12,242 bases of DNA from Chloroflexota bacterium (GCA_025935655.1 JAICUV010000088.1:1-12242); one strand, 5' to 3'. Counted from the stretch's first letter, positions 1 through 5,512 are shown. Numbers and translations: made by a program. Notes: generated by a model not told the origin, from the sequence alone.

Positions 1-356
1 ACGCTCCTCGAAGCCGCCGAGCCCGCGGGGTTCGGGCCACCGATGCACATCCACCACGACGCGGCCGAGGCGTTCTACATCCTCGAGGGCGAGTACCGGT
101 GTTCGTCGAGGACCGGGAGTTCGCGTGTCCGGCGGGCTCGTTCAGCTACATCCCCGCCGGCCTCGAGCACGGGTTCCGGGTCGGTGCGGTCGCCAGCCGC
201 AAGCTGAACCTGTACGCGCCGTCGGCGATGGTCGGGTACTTCGACGAGCTGAGCGCCGCAATCGGCTCGGGCGACGCCGACCCCGCGAGCCTGGATGCGA
301 TCGCCGGGCGACACGGCATGGAGGTCACCGGCCCGGTCCCGGAGGGGTACCTCTAG
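1..356 (+). CDS. Cupin-domain protein, 5' partial, apparent frameshift
   Basis: The gene runs off the left edge. From base 1 the frame reads a cupin-2 first motif: His-Ile-His-His-Asp (bases 46-60), then Glu-Ala-Phe-Tyr-Ile-Leu-Glu-Gly-Glu-Tyr-Arg. These are the metal-binding HxH...E and the following strand of a small RmlC-like barrel. The next strand (Phe-Val-Glu-Asp-Arg-Glu-Phe) and the second half (a Pro-Ala-Gly-Ser-Phe turn, then Ile-Pro-Ala-Gly-Leu-Glu-His-Gly-Phe) lie in another frame, entered at about base 99 and ending in TAG at 354-356. One missing G in the GG run at 98-99 would restore a single reading frame. Without it the first frame stops near base 203. Substrate and reaction cannot be told. 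It is either a genuine broken gene or a homopolymer sequencing error; I favour the error because both halves look well conserved. Confidence 0.72.
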   Translation, partial: APRSRRARGVRATDAHPPRRGRGVLHPRGRVPVFVEDREFACPAGSFSYIPAGLEHGFRVGAVASRKLNLYAPSAMVGYFDELSAAIGSGDADPASLDAIAGRHGMEVTGPVPEGYL

Positions 357-401
357 GGGTGCAGCGCGGCGCCGGGTTGCCCGGCTCGCTCCTGCGCCCC
401 G

Positions 402-440
402 GCGCTCGTGCCAGGCGCTCGTGCCAGGCGCCCGTGCCAG
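402..440. repeat. 13-bp tandem repeat, three copies
   Basis: The unit GCGCTCGTGCCAG occurs at 402-414 and 415-427. A third copy at 428-440 has one change (T to C at the fifth base). The copies are exactly adjacent. They lie 45 bases after the cupin stop in non-coding DNA. The function is unknown; slippage-type expansion is a sufficient explanation. Confidence 0.85.
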
Positions 441-506
441 GCCCGCACGGCGGCCCGGGTCCGCGCGGGGCCGCGGCGGCACGGCTATGCGGTGGGAGAC
501 TCTACG

Positions 507-634
507 GTTCCGCGACGCGACGTTTCAGTCGCCAGCGGAATGGGTTGTTCCGTGGGGCGGCCCTCGGGCGGAACAGGTGAGTCGCCGGGCGCATGTTTCG
601 TTCCACCGCGGAACCGTTGAGTCCGCAGCGGAAT
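507..634. repeat. Cluster of GTTCC/GGAA inverted half-sites
   Basis: Three successive units begin with GTTCC and end with CGGAA(T/C): 507-541, 547-574 and 600-634. The first and last are both exactly 35 bases and match at about 25 of 35 positions; the middle one is 28 bases. Each unit's ends are inverted complements, so each could fold as a stem with GTTCC pairing to GGAAC or GGAAT. An additional CGGAAC lies at 609-614, inside the third unit. The arrangement resembles REP-type intergenic palindromes, but family membership cannot be decided from one locus. Confidence 0.6.
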
Positions 635-650
635 AGGGGATGCGGACTGG

Positions 651-686
651 CGGCTGACGGGTCACGGGCGGCTGACGGGACACAGG
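651..686. repeat. 18-bp tandem duplication
   Basis: The segments 651-668 and 669-686 are adjacent copies that both start CGGCTGACGGG and differ at only two of 18 bases. They lie 67 bases upstream of the DinB-family start codon. They could be a duplicated regulator-binding site or a neutral duplication; nothing in the sequence decides between these. Confidence 0.75.
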
Positions 687-740
687 CGCCATGACGGCCG
701 CGCTCTCCGGATTCATGACCGGATCGTGCGTGGCATGCGG

Positions 741-746
741 TAGGGT
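741..746 (+). promoter_or_regulatory. Likely -10 hexamer TAGGGT, leaderless start
   Basis: TAGGGT ends exactly 6 nt before the ATG at 753, and no Shine-Dalgarno sequence is visible between them. This spacing places the transcription start at or next to the start codon, as in leaderless mRNAs of high-GC bacteria. No convincing -35 element is visible. The same geometry recurs at three other genes in the window. Confidence 0.5.
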
Positions 747-752
747 GCCCGC

Positions 753-1262
753 ATGAACGGACATCTGCTGCAGGACGCCTTCGGGCATCACGTCTGGGCA
801 TCGGTCGTCGTGCTGGACACGTGCGCCGCCCTCACGCCGGACCAGCTCCAGACCACCGTGCCGGGCACGTACGGCTCCATCCTGGACACGCTCCGCCACC
901 TCGTCGGCGCGGACTACGGGTACCTCGAGGTCCTCTCGCCGGGCGCCTTCGGGCCGTTCGACGGATCCGCCGCCGGCATCGACGAGCTGCGGGCCGCGAT
1001 GGCCGCGACCGGGCCAGCCTGGATGGCGCTCCTCGACGGCGACATCGATCCCGATGCGGCGTACGCGCGCCACCGCGATGACGGCAGCACGAGCACCGCG
1101 CCGATGTCGATCCGGCTGGCCCAGGTCATCCACCACGGCACCGACCACCGCAGCCAGGTGTGCACGGCGCTGACCACGCTCGGGATCGAGCCGCCGGAGA
1201 TCGACGTCTGGGCCTACGCGTGGAAGGACGGCCGGCTGTCCGAGACGGAGCCGATGGCCTGA
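753..1262 (+). CDS. DinB-family (DUF664-like) metal-dependent protein
   Basis: The 169-residue product has the size and layout of the DinB/YfiT four-helix bundle. An N-terminal helix begins Leu-Leu-Gln-Asp-Ala-Phe. A second helix holds Leu-Arg-His-Leu-Val-Gly-Ala-Asp (His49). A C-terminal helix carries His-His-Gly-Thr-Asp-His-Arg-Ser-Gln (127-135). His49, His128 and His132 fit the three-histidine metal site of the family. Relatives include mycothiol- and bacillithiol-dependent S-transferases and maleylpyruvate isomerase, so a thiol-transfer or detoxification role in the cytoplasm is reasonable, but the substrate is unknown. The ATG at 753 is favoured because the family alignment starts there and a -10-like hexamer lies 6 nt upstream. 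The next gene follows after 20 bases and probably shares the transcript. Confidence 0.85.
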   Translation: MNGHLLQDAFGHHVWASVVVLDTCAALTPDQLQTTVPGTYGSILDTLRHLVGADYGYLEVLSPGAFGPFDGSAAGIDELRAAMAATGPAWMALLDGDIDPDAAYARHRDDGSTSTAPMSIRLAQVIHHGTDHRSQVCTALTTLGIEPPEIDVWAYAWKDGRLSETEPMA

Positions 1263-1282
1263 CCCAGCGAGGAGCATGACGG

Positions 1283-1657
1283 ATGCGCGCCCCGAACCCC
1301 GCGGTCGACGCCTACATCAAGGGCCTCGCGGCCGACCGCCAGGAGCCGATGCGCCAGCTGCGCGAGACGATCCGCGCCGCCGCGCCCGATGCCGACGAGG
1401 TCATCACGTACAAGATGCCGGGCTTCAAGGCCGGCACGGCATTCCTGGTGAGCTACGACGCGTTCAAGGCGCACTACAGCCTGTTCCCGGCCGACGACTT
1501 GATCATCGCCGAGCTGGGCGACGAGGTGCTGCCGCACGTCAAGGGTCGCGGCACGCTCCAGTTCCCGGCCGACCGGCCGCTCCCGCTGGACCTCATCCGG
1601 CGGATCGTCGAGATCCGCGTCCGCGAGCTCGCCGAGGCCGCGGCCGCACCGTCCTGA
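1283..1657 (+). CDS. DUF1801 domain protein (YdhG-like)
   Basis: The 124-residue product matches the DUF1801 fold almost end to end. It has a helical N-terminus with Val-Asp-Ala-Tyr-Ile, then Glu-Val-Ile-Thr-Tyr-Lys-Met-Pro-Gly-Phe at 39-48. These are followed by the His-Tyr-Ser-Leu-Phe-Pro strand and the signature Lys-Gly-Arg-Gly-Thr-Leu-Gln-Phe-Pro with Pro-Leu-Pro-Leu-Asp-Leu-Ile. Members are small cytosolic proteins, some annotated as iron chaperone-like; the biochemical role is not established. A GAGGAG Shine-Dalgarno at 1269-1274, 8 nt before ATG 1283, supports this start over the out-of-frame ATG at 1276. Its stop overlaps the next start (TGATG at 1655-1659), so the two genes are translationally coupled. 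Confidence 0.88.
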   Translation: MRAPNPAVDAYIKGLAADRQEPMRQLRETIRAAAPDADEVITYKMPGFKAGTAFLVSYDAFKAHYSLFPADDLIIAELGDEVLPHVKGRGTLQFPADRPLPLDLIRRIVEIRVRELAEAAAAPS

Positions 1658-2187
1658 TGCCCCTCCGGGCCCTCGCGACGGACGACCTGACCGACGCGGA
1701 GCTGGGCGCGATCCGCGCGCTGATGGACGCCGCCTTCGACGACTTCACGGACGACGACATGGTCCATGGCCTCGGTGGGCGCCACTTCGTGCTCGACGAG
1801 GACGGGTCGATCCTGGCGCACGCGAGCGTCGTGCCGCGGACCCTCGAGCTGGACGGGACGCCGCTGCGAACGGGCTACGTCGAGGCCGTCGCGGTGTCGC
1901 CCGCTCGTCAGCGCCAGGGGCTGGGGACCCAGGTCATGGCCGCGGCGACCGCGCACATCCGGGACGCATACGAGCTGGGGGCGCTCGGGACCGGCGAGCA
2001 GCCGTTCTACGCGGCGCTGGGCTGGGAGCGCTGGGCGGGCCGGTCGTTCGTCCGGGAGCGCGACGGCTCCCTCCGACACACCGCGGACGAGGATCCCTGG
2101 ATCATGGTCCTGCGGACCGGCCCCTCGGCCGGGGCATCGCTCGCCGGGACGCTCACCTGCGAGTGGCGCGAGGGCGACGTCTGGTAG
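1657..2187 (+). CDS. aac(2'): Aminoglycoside 2'-N-acetyltransferase, AAC(2')-I family
   Basis: The 176-residue product is a GNAT protein that would transfer acetyl from acetyl-CoA to the 2'-amino group of aminoglycosides. I recognise it from mycobacterial AAC(2')-Ic. It shares a Phe-Thr-Asp-Asp-Asp segment followed by Gly-Leu-Gly-Gly (about 30-41), an Ile-Leu-Ala-His-Ala strand (52-56) and Arg-Thr-Gly-Tyr-Val-Glu-Ala-Val-Ala-Val (71-80). The acetyl-CoA loop Arg-Gln-Arg-Gln-Gly-Leu-Gly is at 84-90. Also shared are Leu-Gly-Ala-Leu-Gly (107-111), Phe-Tyr-Ala-Ala-Leu-Gly-Trp, and the distinctive C-terminal end Cys-Glu-Trp-Arg-Glu-Gly-Asp-Val-Trp. Glu76, Asp146, Asp174 and the terminal Trp176 correspond to residues known to bind the drug in the mycobacterial enzyme. 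The start overlaps the upstream stop. Real substrates may be cell-wall or other amino sugars, as proposed for mycobacteria. Confidence 0.85.
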   Translation: MPLRALATDDLTDAELGAIRALMDAAFDDFTDDDMVHGLGGRHFVLDEDGSILAHASVVPRTLELDGTPLRTGYVEAVAVSPARQRQGLGTQVMAAATAHIRDAYELGALGTGEQPFYAALGWERWAGRSFVRERDGSLRHTADEDPWIMVLRTGPSAGASLAGTLTCEWREGDVW

Positions 2188-2787
2188 TCAGGCCAGCCGG
2201 ATCGCGTCGCCCACGCGGATCGTCCCGCCGCGCACGATGCGGGCGTTCACGCCCCGGAACCGGAGGACCCGGCCCTCGGGCGAGTTGATCCAGCGCAACG
2301 CATCAGACCCGAATCGGGCGCTGAACTTCGCACAGCCGGTGTGCGGCTTCTCGCTGATCACGAGCTCGGTCTCGCCGACGAGGAGACGCGTGCCCGGGGG
2401 CAGGTGCTCGATCGACAGGTCGTAGTCCACGAGCAACTGGTCGCCTGCCAGGGCCCAGCGCGATTCGTCGGGCTCGATGGCCGCGAGGACGCGGGTGCTC
2501 ATGATCGTGAGCTGGGATTCGGGGTTCGCGAGGCCGCCGGGAGAGGACTTCGACCCGCGAGTGAGCCAGTTGTCGCCGACCAGGCCCTGCCCCTCGTCGA
2601 GGATGGCCTCGTCCACGATGATGCGCCGATCGCGGTCCGGTCGACCGACGATCGCGTGGAGGGTGCCGATCTCACGCGGTGATGCGGCAACGCCTGCCAC
2701 GAACGGGGAGAAGTCGCGCTCCCGGTCGGGGACGCGGACGTCGACGGGGCACTCGATGACCCGTGACGCGGGACGCGAGGTCTGCAT
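2188..2787 (-). CDS. MOSC-domain protein
   Basis: The 199-residue product is a stand-alone MOSC-domain protein, the C-terminal fold of molybdenum cofactor sulfurases and of mARC/YiiM-type oxidoreductases. The signature is in the C-terminal third: Lys-Pro-His-Thr-Gly-Cys-Ala-Lys-Phe (147-155, candidate sulfur-carrying Cys152). It continues with Phe-Gly-Ser-Asp-Ala-Leu-Arg, Arg-Gly-Val-Asn-Ala-Arg-Ile-Val and Gly-Thr-Ile-Arg-Val-Gly-Asp. An upstream extension to 2835 is open. I prefer ATG 2785-2787 because GGAG lies 9 nt before it and a GAGACT hexamer 6 nt before it. The gene is convergent with the acetyltransferase, with no base between the two stop codons, and divergent from the following oxidoreductase (77-base shared promoter region). 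The partner enzyme and substrate are unknown. Confidence 0.85.
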   Translation of the reverse strand: MQTSRPASRVIECPVDVRVPDRERDFSPFVAGVAASPREIGTLHAIVGRPDRDRRIIVDEAILDEGQGLVGDNWLTRGSKSSPGGLANPESQLTIMSTRVLAAIEPDESRWALAGDQLLVDYDLSIEHLPPGTRLLVGETELVISEKPHTGCAKFSARFGSDALRWINSPEGRVLRFRGVNARIVRGGTIRVGDAIRLA

Positions 2788-2793
2788 GCCGCC

Positions 2794-2799
2794 AGTCTC
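2794..2799 (-). promoter_or_regulatory. Possible -10 hexamer GAGACT
   Basis: Read on the minus strand, GAGACT ends 6 nt before the ATG at 2787. That is the same spacing seen before three plus-strand genes of the window. A GGAG just overlapping it could instead act as a ribosome binding site, so the leaderless reading is weaker here. Confidence 0.35.
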
Positions 2800-2852
2800 C
2801 GACATCCGGCGTGCTGACACGTGGGCGCAACGCAATCCGGCCCGATCCGGGG

Positions 2853-2858
2853 CATGCT
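2853..2858 (+). promoter_or_regulatory. Likely -10 hexamer CATGCT, leaderless start
   Basis: CATGCT ends 6 nt before ATG 2865. The intervening GGACGC is a poor Shine-Dalgarno sequence at an unusable distance. The spacing equals that of TAGGGT at 741. This region also separates two divergent genes. Confidence 0.42.
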
Positions 2859-2864
2859 GGACGC

Positions 2865-3803
2865 ATGAGCGTCTGGTTCGGCCTGCACTGTCCGTCGTAC
2901 ACCTTCCCCGACTCGCCGCCCGAGCGCCTGTACGACCGGTTCGTCGAGCAGGTCCGCGCCGCCGAGGAGGCGGGCTTCGGCCTCGTCACGGTGATGGACC
3001 ACCTCAACCAGATCCCCGGGATCGGCGCCCAGGACGAGCCGATGCTGGAGGCATGGTCGACGCTGGCGGCGATCGCGCGGGACACCACGCGCGTCCGGCT
3101 GGGGCCGCTCGTGACGGGCGTGACGTATCGCAACCCGGCGCTGCTCGCGAAGACCGCCACCACGCTCGATGTCATCTCCGGCGGCCGCGCGGTGTTCGGG
3201 CTGGGCGCCGCGTGGTTCGAGGCCGAGCACGACAGCTTCGGCTTCTCGTTCCCGCCGATCAAGGAGCGGATGGACCGGCTCGACGAGGCGCTCTCGATCG
3301 CGCGCGGGATGTTCCGCGACGAGCGCTCGTCGTTCAGCGGCCGGCTGTACGAGACCCGCGACGTCATCAACGTGCCGCGGCCGATCCGCGCGGACGGGAT
3401 CCCGATCATGGTGGGCGGGGGCGGCGAGCAGCGGACGCTGAGGATCGCGGCCAAGCACGCGGACATGACGCACTGGTTCCCGCTGGGCCTCGATGCGCTG
3501 GCGCACAAGACCGAGGTGCTGCGTGGCTACTGCGAGGCGATCGGGCGGGACCCGGACGAGGTGGAGCGGACGATGGCCGCGCCGATCCTCGTCGCCGCGA
3601 CCGAGGCCGATGGCCGCGCGATGTGGGACCTCCTGCCGCCCGAGCGACGCGCGATGGTGACGCCGGGAACGCCGATCCAGGCGGCCGAGCAGCTGCGGCC
3701 GTACATCGACGCCGGCTTCACCGGCTTCACCTTCAACAACAACGTGTACCGGCACCCGGAGCAGATCGCCGTGCTCGGGGAATTGCTCCGGCTCGTCGCC
3801 TGA
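2865..3803 (+). CDS. F420-dependent LLM-class oxidoreductase, Rv1855c-like
   Basis: The 312-residue product is a luciferase-like TIM-barrel oxidoreductase of the F420-binding branch. Visible family features are the N-terminal strand Trp-Phe-Gly-Leu-His (4-8) and Val-Met-Asp-His-Leu (43-47). Next come Tyr-Arg-Asn-Pro-Ala-Leu-Leu-Ala-Lys (88-96), Thr-Leu-Asp-Val-Ile-Ser-Gly-Gly-Arg (100-108) followed by Gly-Leu-Gly-Ala-Ala-Trp, and the phosphate-binding Ile-Met-Val-Gly-Gly-Gly-Gly-Glu (181-188). The overall pattern recalls the Rv1855c-like subfamily (TIGR03560). It would use F420H2 or FMN to reduce or oxidise a small organic substrate not predictable here. An in-frame extension to 2763 is open but antisense to the MOSC gene and unlike the family; ATG 2865 begins exactly where the family does. 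A hairpin follows the stop. Confidence 0.88.
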   Translation: MSVWFGLHCPSYTFPDSPPERLYDRFVEQVRAAEEAGFGLVTVMDHLNQIPGIGAQDEPMLEAWSTLAAIARDTTRVRLGPLVTGVTYRNPALLAKTATTLDVISGGRAVFGLGAAWFEAEHDSFGFSFPPIKERMDRLDEALSIARGMFRDERSSFSGRLYETRDVINVPRPIRADGIPIMVGGGGEQRTLRIAAKHADMTHWFPLGLDALAHKTEVLRGYCEAIGRDPDEVERTMAAPILVAATEADGRAMWDLLPPERRAMVTPGTPIQAAEQLRPYIDAGFTGFTFNNNVYRHPEQIAVLGELLRLVA

Positions 3804-3810
3804 CGCCGGT

Positions 3811-3829
3811 CCGGCGGCTCGACCGCCGG
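3811..3829. terminator. Hairpin between convergent genes
   Basis: CCGGCGG (3811-3817) and CCGCCGG (3823-3829) form a perfect 7-bp GC stem around the loop CTCGA. It fills most of the 32-base gap between the stops of the convergent genes at 3803 and 3836, so it could act in both directions. There is no T-tract, so it is not a canonical intrinsic terminator. Confidence 0.5.
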
Positions 3830-3835
3830 CCGCCG

Positions 3836-4048
3836 TCAGCCTTCCTGCTCGCCCTTGCGCTCCAGCTCCCGCCCCTCGTTGACCCGCGGGTTCGGGCGGC
3901 TCCACCCTCCCGACGGGTTGAGCACGTCGCCGCGCTCGCCGATGCGCGGGCGATCGATGTTGGGGTTGGTCGTCCAGTCCGCGGCGTCGACCAGCTCGTG
4001 CCACGCGGCACGAGCCGCGCGCTTGACGGTGCTCGTGATCCGGGTCAT
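3836..4048 (-). CDS. Small hypothetical protein, 70 residues
   Basis: I do not recognise a family. Coding is supported by almost exclusively G/C third positions on the minus strand across the whole frame, and by a balanced composition with Trp, Asn, Asp and Glu unlike a shadow frame. A GAGGG Shine-Dalgarno lies 6 nt before ATG 4046-4048 (upstream ATGs at 4060 and 4112-4114 lack one). The N-terminal third is a likely basic amphipathic helix (Arg-Ile-Thr-Ser-Thr-Val-Lys-Arg-Ala-Ala-Arg-Ala-Ala-Trp-His-Glu-Leu-Val). It is followed by an Asn/Pro/Arg-rich, probably extended stretch with Asn-Pro-Asn-Ile-Asp-Arg-Pro and Asn-Pro-Ser-Gly-Gly-Trp, and a charged C-terminus. No signal peptide, membrane segment or cysteine is present. 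It sits between two F420-type oxidoreductase genes, convergent with the first and divergent from the second. Confidence 0.62.
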   Translation of the reverse strand: MTRITSTVKRAARAAWHELVDAADWTTNPNIDRPRIGERGDVLNPSGGWSRPNPRVNEGRELERKGEQEG

Positions 4049-4192
4049 GGGATCCCTCATCGACAGGGAACAGGCGCTCGAGGGCATGATGACGGCGGCG
4101 GCGCGCGCGCTCAAGAGCCGGTCGGGCTACCCCCGGGTGCCGGCGCCACTCCGCGAGCCGATGCCTGGCACGCCACGAGCGAGAGGAGCCCC

Positions 4193-5149
4193 GTGAACCC
4201 CTTCCGATTCCTGGCCGACCCCGGCGACGTCCCCGACGGCCCGTCGCTGCGAGCGGCGGCGCGCACGGCCGAGTCGATCGGATACAGCGTGCTCGTGTAC
4301 GCGGACCACGTCGTGATCCCGTTCGGGTTCCTGCCGCTGCTCACGACCGCGGCCGCGGCGACCGAGCGACTGCGCGTCGCGCCGTTCGTCGCCAACAACG
4401 ACCTTCGCCACCCGGCGCTGCTGGCGCAGGACCTCGCCACGCTCGACGTGCTGAGCGGTGGGCGGGTCGAGGTCGCCATCGGGGCGGGCTGGAACCGGCC
4501 CGAGTACGTGGCGCTCGGCCTGCCGTTCGATCCGGTGGGCGTCCGCGTCTCGCGACTCACCGAGGCGGTCGCGGTGCTCAAGGGGTCCTTCGGGCCCGGG
4601 CCGTTCTCGTTCGTGGGCGAGCACTACCAGGTGACCGAGCACGATGGCCTGCCGAAGCCGGTCCAGGCACCGCACCCGCCGCTGTTCATCGGGGGCGGCG
4701 GACGGCGGGTGCTGTCGCTCGCCGGGCACGAGGCCGACATCGTCGGGCTGGCCCCGCGGACGCTGCCCCACTCGGGGCCGGACATCGTCCGCTCGGATCC
4801 GCGCTCGATCACGATCGCCGCGACCGAGGAGAAGCTGGGCTGGGTGCGCGAGGCGGCCGGCGAGCGGTTCGACTCCCTGGAGATCAACGTCTATCCGACC
4901 GGGTCCGCGCCGATGCTGACCGACACGCCCCGCAAGGCGGCCGCGGACATCCTCGACGGCATCCGGGCGCGGACCGGCGTCGAGGTCGACGTGGACGACT
5001 ACCTCGCCTCGCCGCACGTGTTCATCGGCTCGGTGGACGGCCTGGTGGCGAAGTTCACCGAGCTCCGCGAGCGGCTGGGGATCTCGTCGTTCATGACGGG
5101 CGACATCGAGACGCTCGCCCCGGTCGTGGAGCGGCTCGCGGGCACCTGA
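4193..5149 (+). CDS. F420-dependent LLM-class oxidoreductase, MSMEG_2516-like
   Basis: The 318-residue product is a second luciferase-like oxidoreductase, from a different subfamily. Recognisable parts are Tyr-Ala-Asp-His-Val (36-40) and Asn-Asn-Asp-Leu-Arg-His-Pro-Ala-Leu-Leu-Ala (68-78). They continue with Thr-Leu-Asp-Val-Leu-Ser-Gly-Gly-Arg (83-91), Gly-Ala-Gly-Trp-Asn-Arg-Pro-Glu-Tyr (97-105) and Pro-Phe-Asp-Pro-Val-Gly-Val-Arg (111-118). Phe-Ile-Gly-Gly-Gly-Gly-Arg-Arg-Val-Leu lies at 165-174 and Glu-Ala-Asp-Ile-Val-Gly-Leu follows. This pattern recalls the MSMEG_2516 family (TIGR03621). The GTG start at 4193 has a strong GAGAGGAG Shine-Dalgarno 4 nt upstream and begins where the family begins. 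The frame stays open far upstream, through the first oxidoreductase in another frame, which is a high-GC artefact. The substrate is unknown. Confidence 0.87.
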   Translation: MNPFRFLADPGDVPDGPSLRAAARTAESIGYSVLVYADHVVIPFGFLPLLTTAAAATERLRVAPFVANNDLRHPALLAQDLATLDVLSGGRVEVAIGAGWNRPEYVALGLPFDPVGVRVSRLTEAVAVLKGSFGPGPFSFVGEHYQVTEHDGLPKPVQAPHPPLFIGGGGRRVLSLAGHEADIVGLAPRTLPHSGPDIVRSDPRSITIAATEEKLGWVREAAGERFDSLEINVYPTGSAPMLTDTPRKAAADILDGIRARTGVEVDVDDYLASPHVFIGSVDGLVAKFTELRERLGISSFMTGDIETLAPVVERLAGT

Positions 5150-5347
5150 GCGGGTTGGGGTAGCGCTGTCGTCGTCGCGTGTCTCGTTGTCGTCATCGCG
5201 TCGGGCCCGACCGTTGACGCCGGGGCTACGAATCCGAGCCAACGGGCAGCGAAGTCGCGCCCTACCTCGATTCCGTTGACATCGGGTCGCGGGAAACGGG
5301 CTGGTGGGCGCAGCCGGGCCCCGCGTACCCCGCGCTAGCCCGGGTTG

Positions 5348-5364
5348 GTTGACGAGGAGTCAAC
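5348..5364. promoter_or_regulatory. 17-bp palindrome, candidate operator
   Basis: GTTGAC and its exact complement GTCAAC flank the 5-base spacer GAGGA. The length and perfect symmetry suit a dimeric regulator of the TetR, MarR or GntR type. It lies 148 bases before the transporter start, and GTTGAC half-sites recur at 5213-5218 and 5275-5280. No regulator gene is present in the window, so the assignment is an inference. Confidence 0.42.
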
Positions 5365-5390
5365 GCGCTCGCGGGCACGCCACGGAGCGA

Positions 5391-5416
5391 GCACCGAGCA
5401 GCGGGCACCGAGCAGC
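5391..5416. repeat. 12-bp direct repeat
   Basis: GCACCGAGCAGC occurs at 5391-5402 and again at 5405-5416, with GG between the copies. It lies in the non-coding leader of the transporter gene. The function is unknown. Confidence 0.7.
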
Positions 5417-5500
5417 AAGCCCCGCGGGCCCCGCGGCTCGCCGCCTGCCGTCGACCCGACAACACGACAATTGTCCGAGGGCCGTGCCGAGAACCTCCGG

Positions 5501-5506
5501 CATCAT
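5501..5506 (+). promoter_or_regulatory. Possible -10 hexamer CATCAT, leaderless start
   Basis: CATCAT matches TATAAT at four of six bases and ends 6 nt before the GTG start at 5513. The GGGG between them is too close to the start codon to be an efficient ribosome binding site. No clear -35 is visible at the usual distance. Confidence 0.38.
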
Positions 5507-5512
5507 GGGGCC

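Larger units (their letters stand above)
357..752. other. Non-coding, repeat-rich spacer
   Basis: This 396-base gap between the cupin gene and the DinB-family gene has no reading frame with family resemblance. It holds a 13-bp triplicate (402-440), a cluster of TTCCG/CGGAA half-sites (507-634), an 18-bp near-perfect tandem duplication (651-686) and, at its right end, the likely promoter of the following gene. Base composition between 500 and 640 is visibly less GC-rich than the flanking genes. Confidence 0.7.
5150..5512. other. Non-coding spacer upstream of transporter
   Basis: These 363 bases hold no convincing gene. The first 60 bases are a GTCGT-rich low-complexity run. CCGTTGAC occurs at 5211-5218 and 5273-5280, and a third GTTGAC begins a palindrome at 5348. 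GCACCGAGCAGC is directly repeated at 5391-5402 and 5405-5416. No clear terminator follows the upstream gene. The frame of the transporter is open back to 5345, but that part is Arg/Ser/Pro-rich and unlike a transporter N-terminus. Confidence 0.65.

Noticed and set aside
402..686. CRISPR-like array
   Set aside because: The repeats are too short, adjacent without spacers and of different units; no cas genes are present.
1276..2187. 303-residue frame starting at ATG 1276
   Set aside because: The first 127 codons are an Arg/Pro/Gly-rich shadow of the DUF1801 gene. The acetyltransferase part starts at ATG 1657, where the family begins.
2477..5149. Single 890-residue plus-strand open frame
   Set aside because: Only the part from GTG 4193 resembles a protein family. 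The rest runs antisense to the MOSC gene and out of frame through the first oxidoreductase, a common effect of very high GC.
5276..5281. TTGACA as a -35 promoter element
   Set aside because: It is a perfect consensus hexamer, but no -10-like sequence lies 16-19 bases downstream, and it is part of a repeated CCGTTGAC motif.
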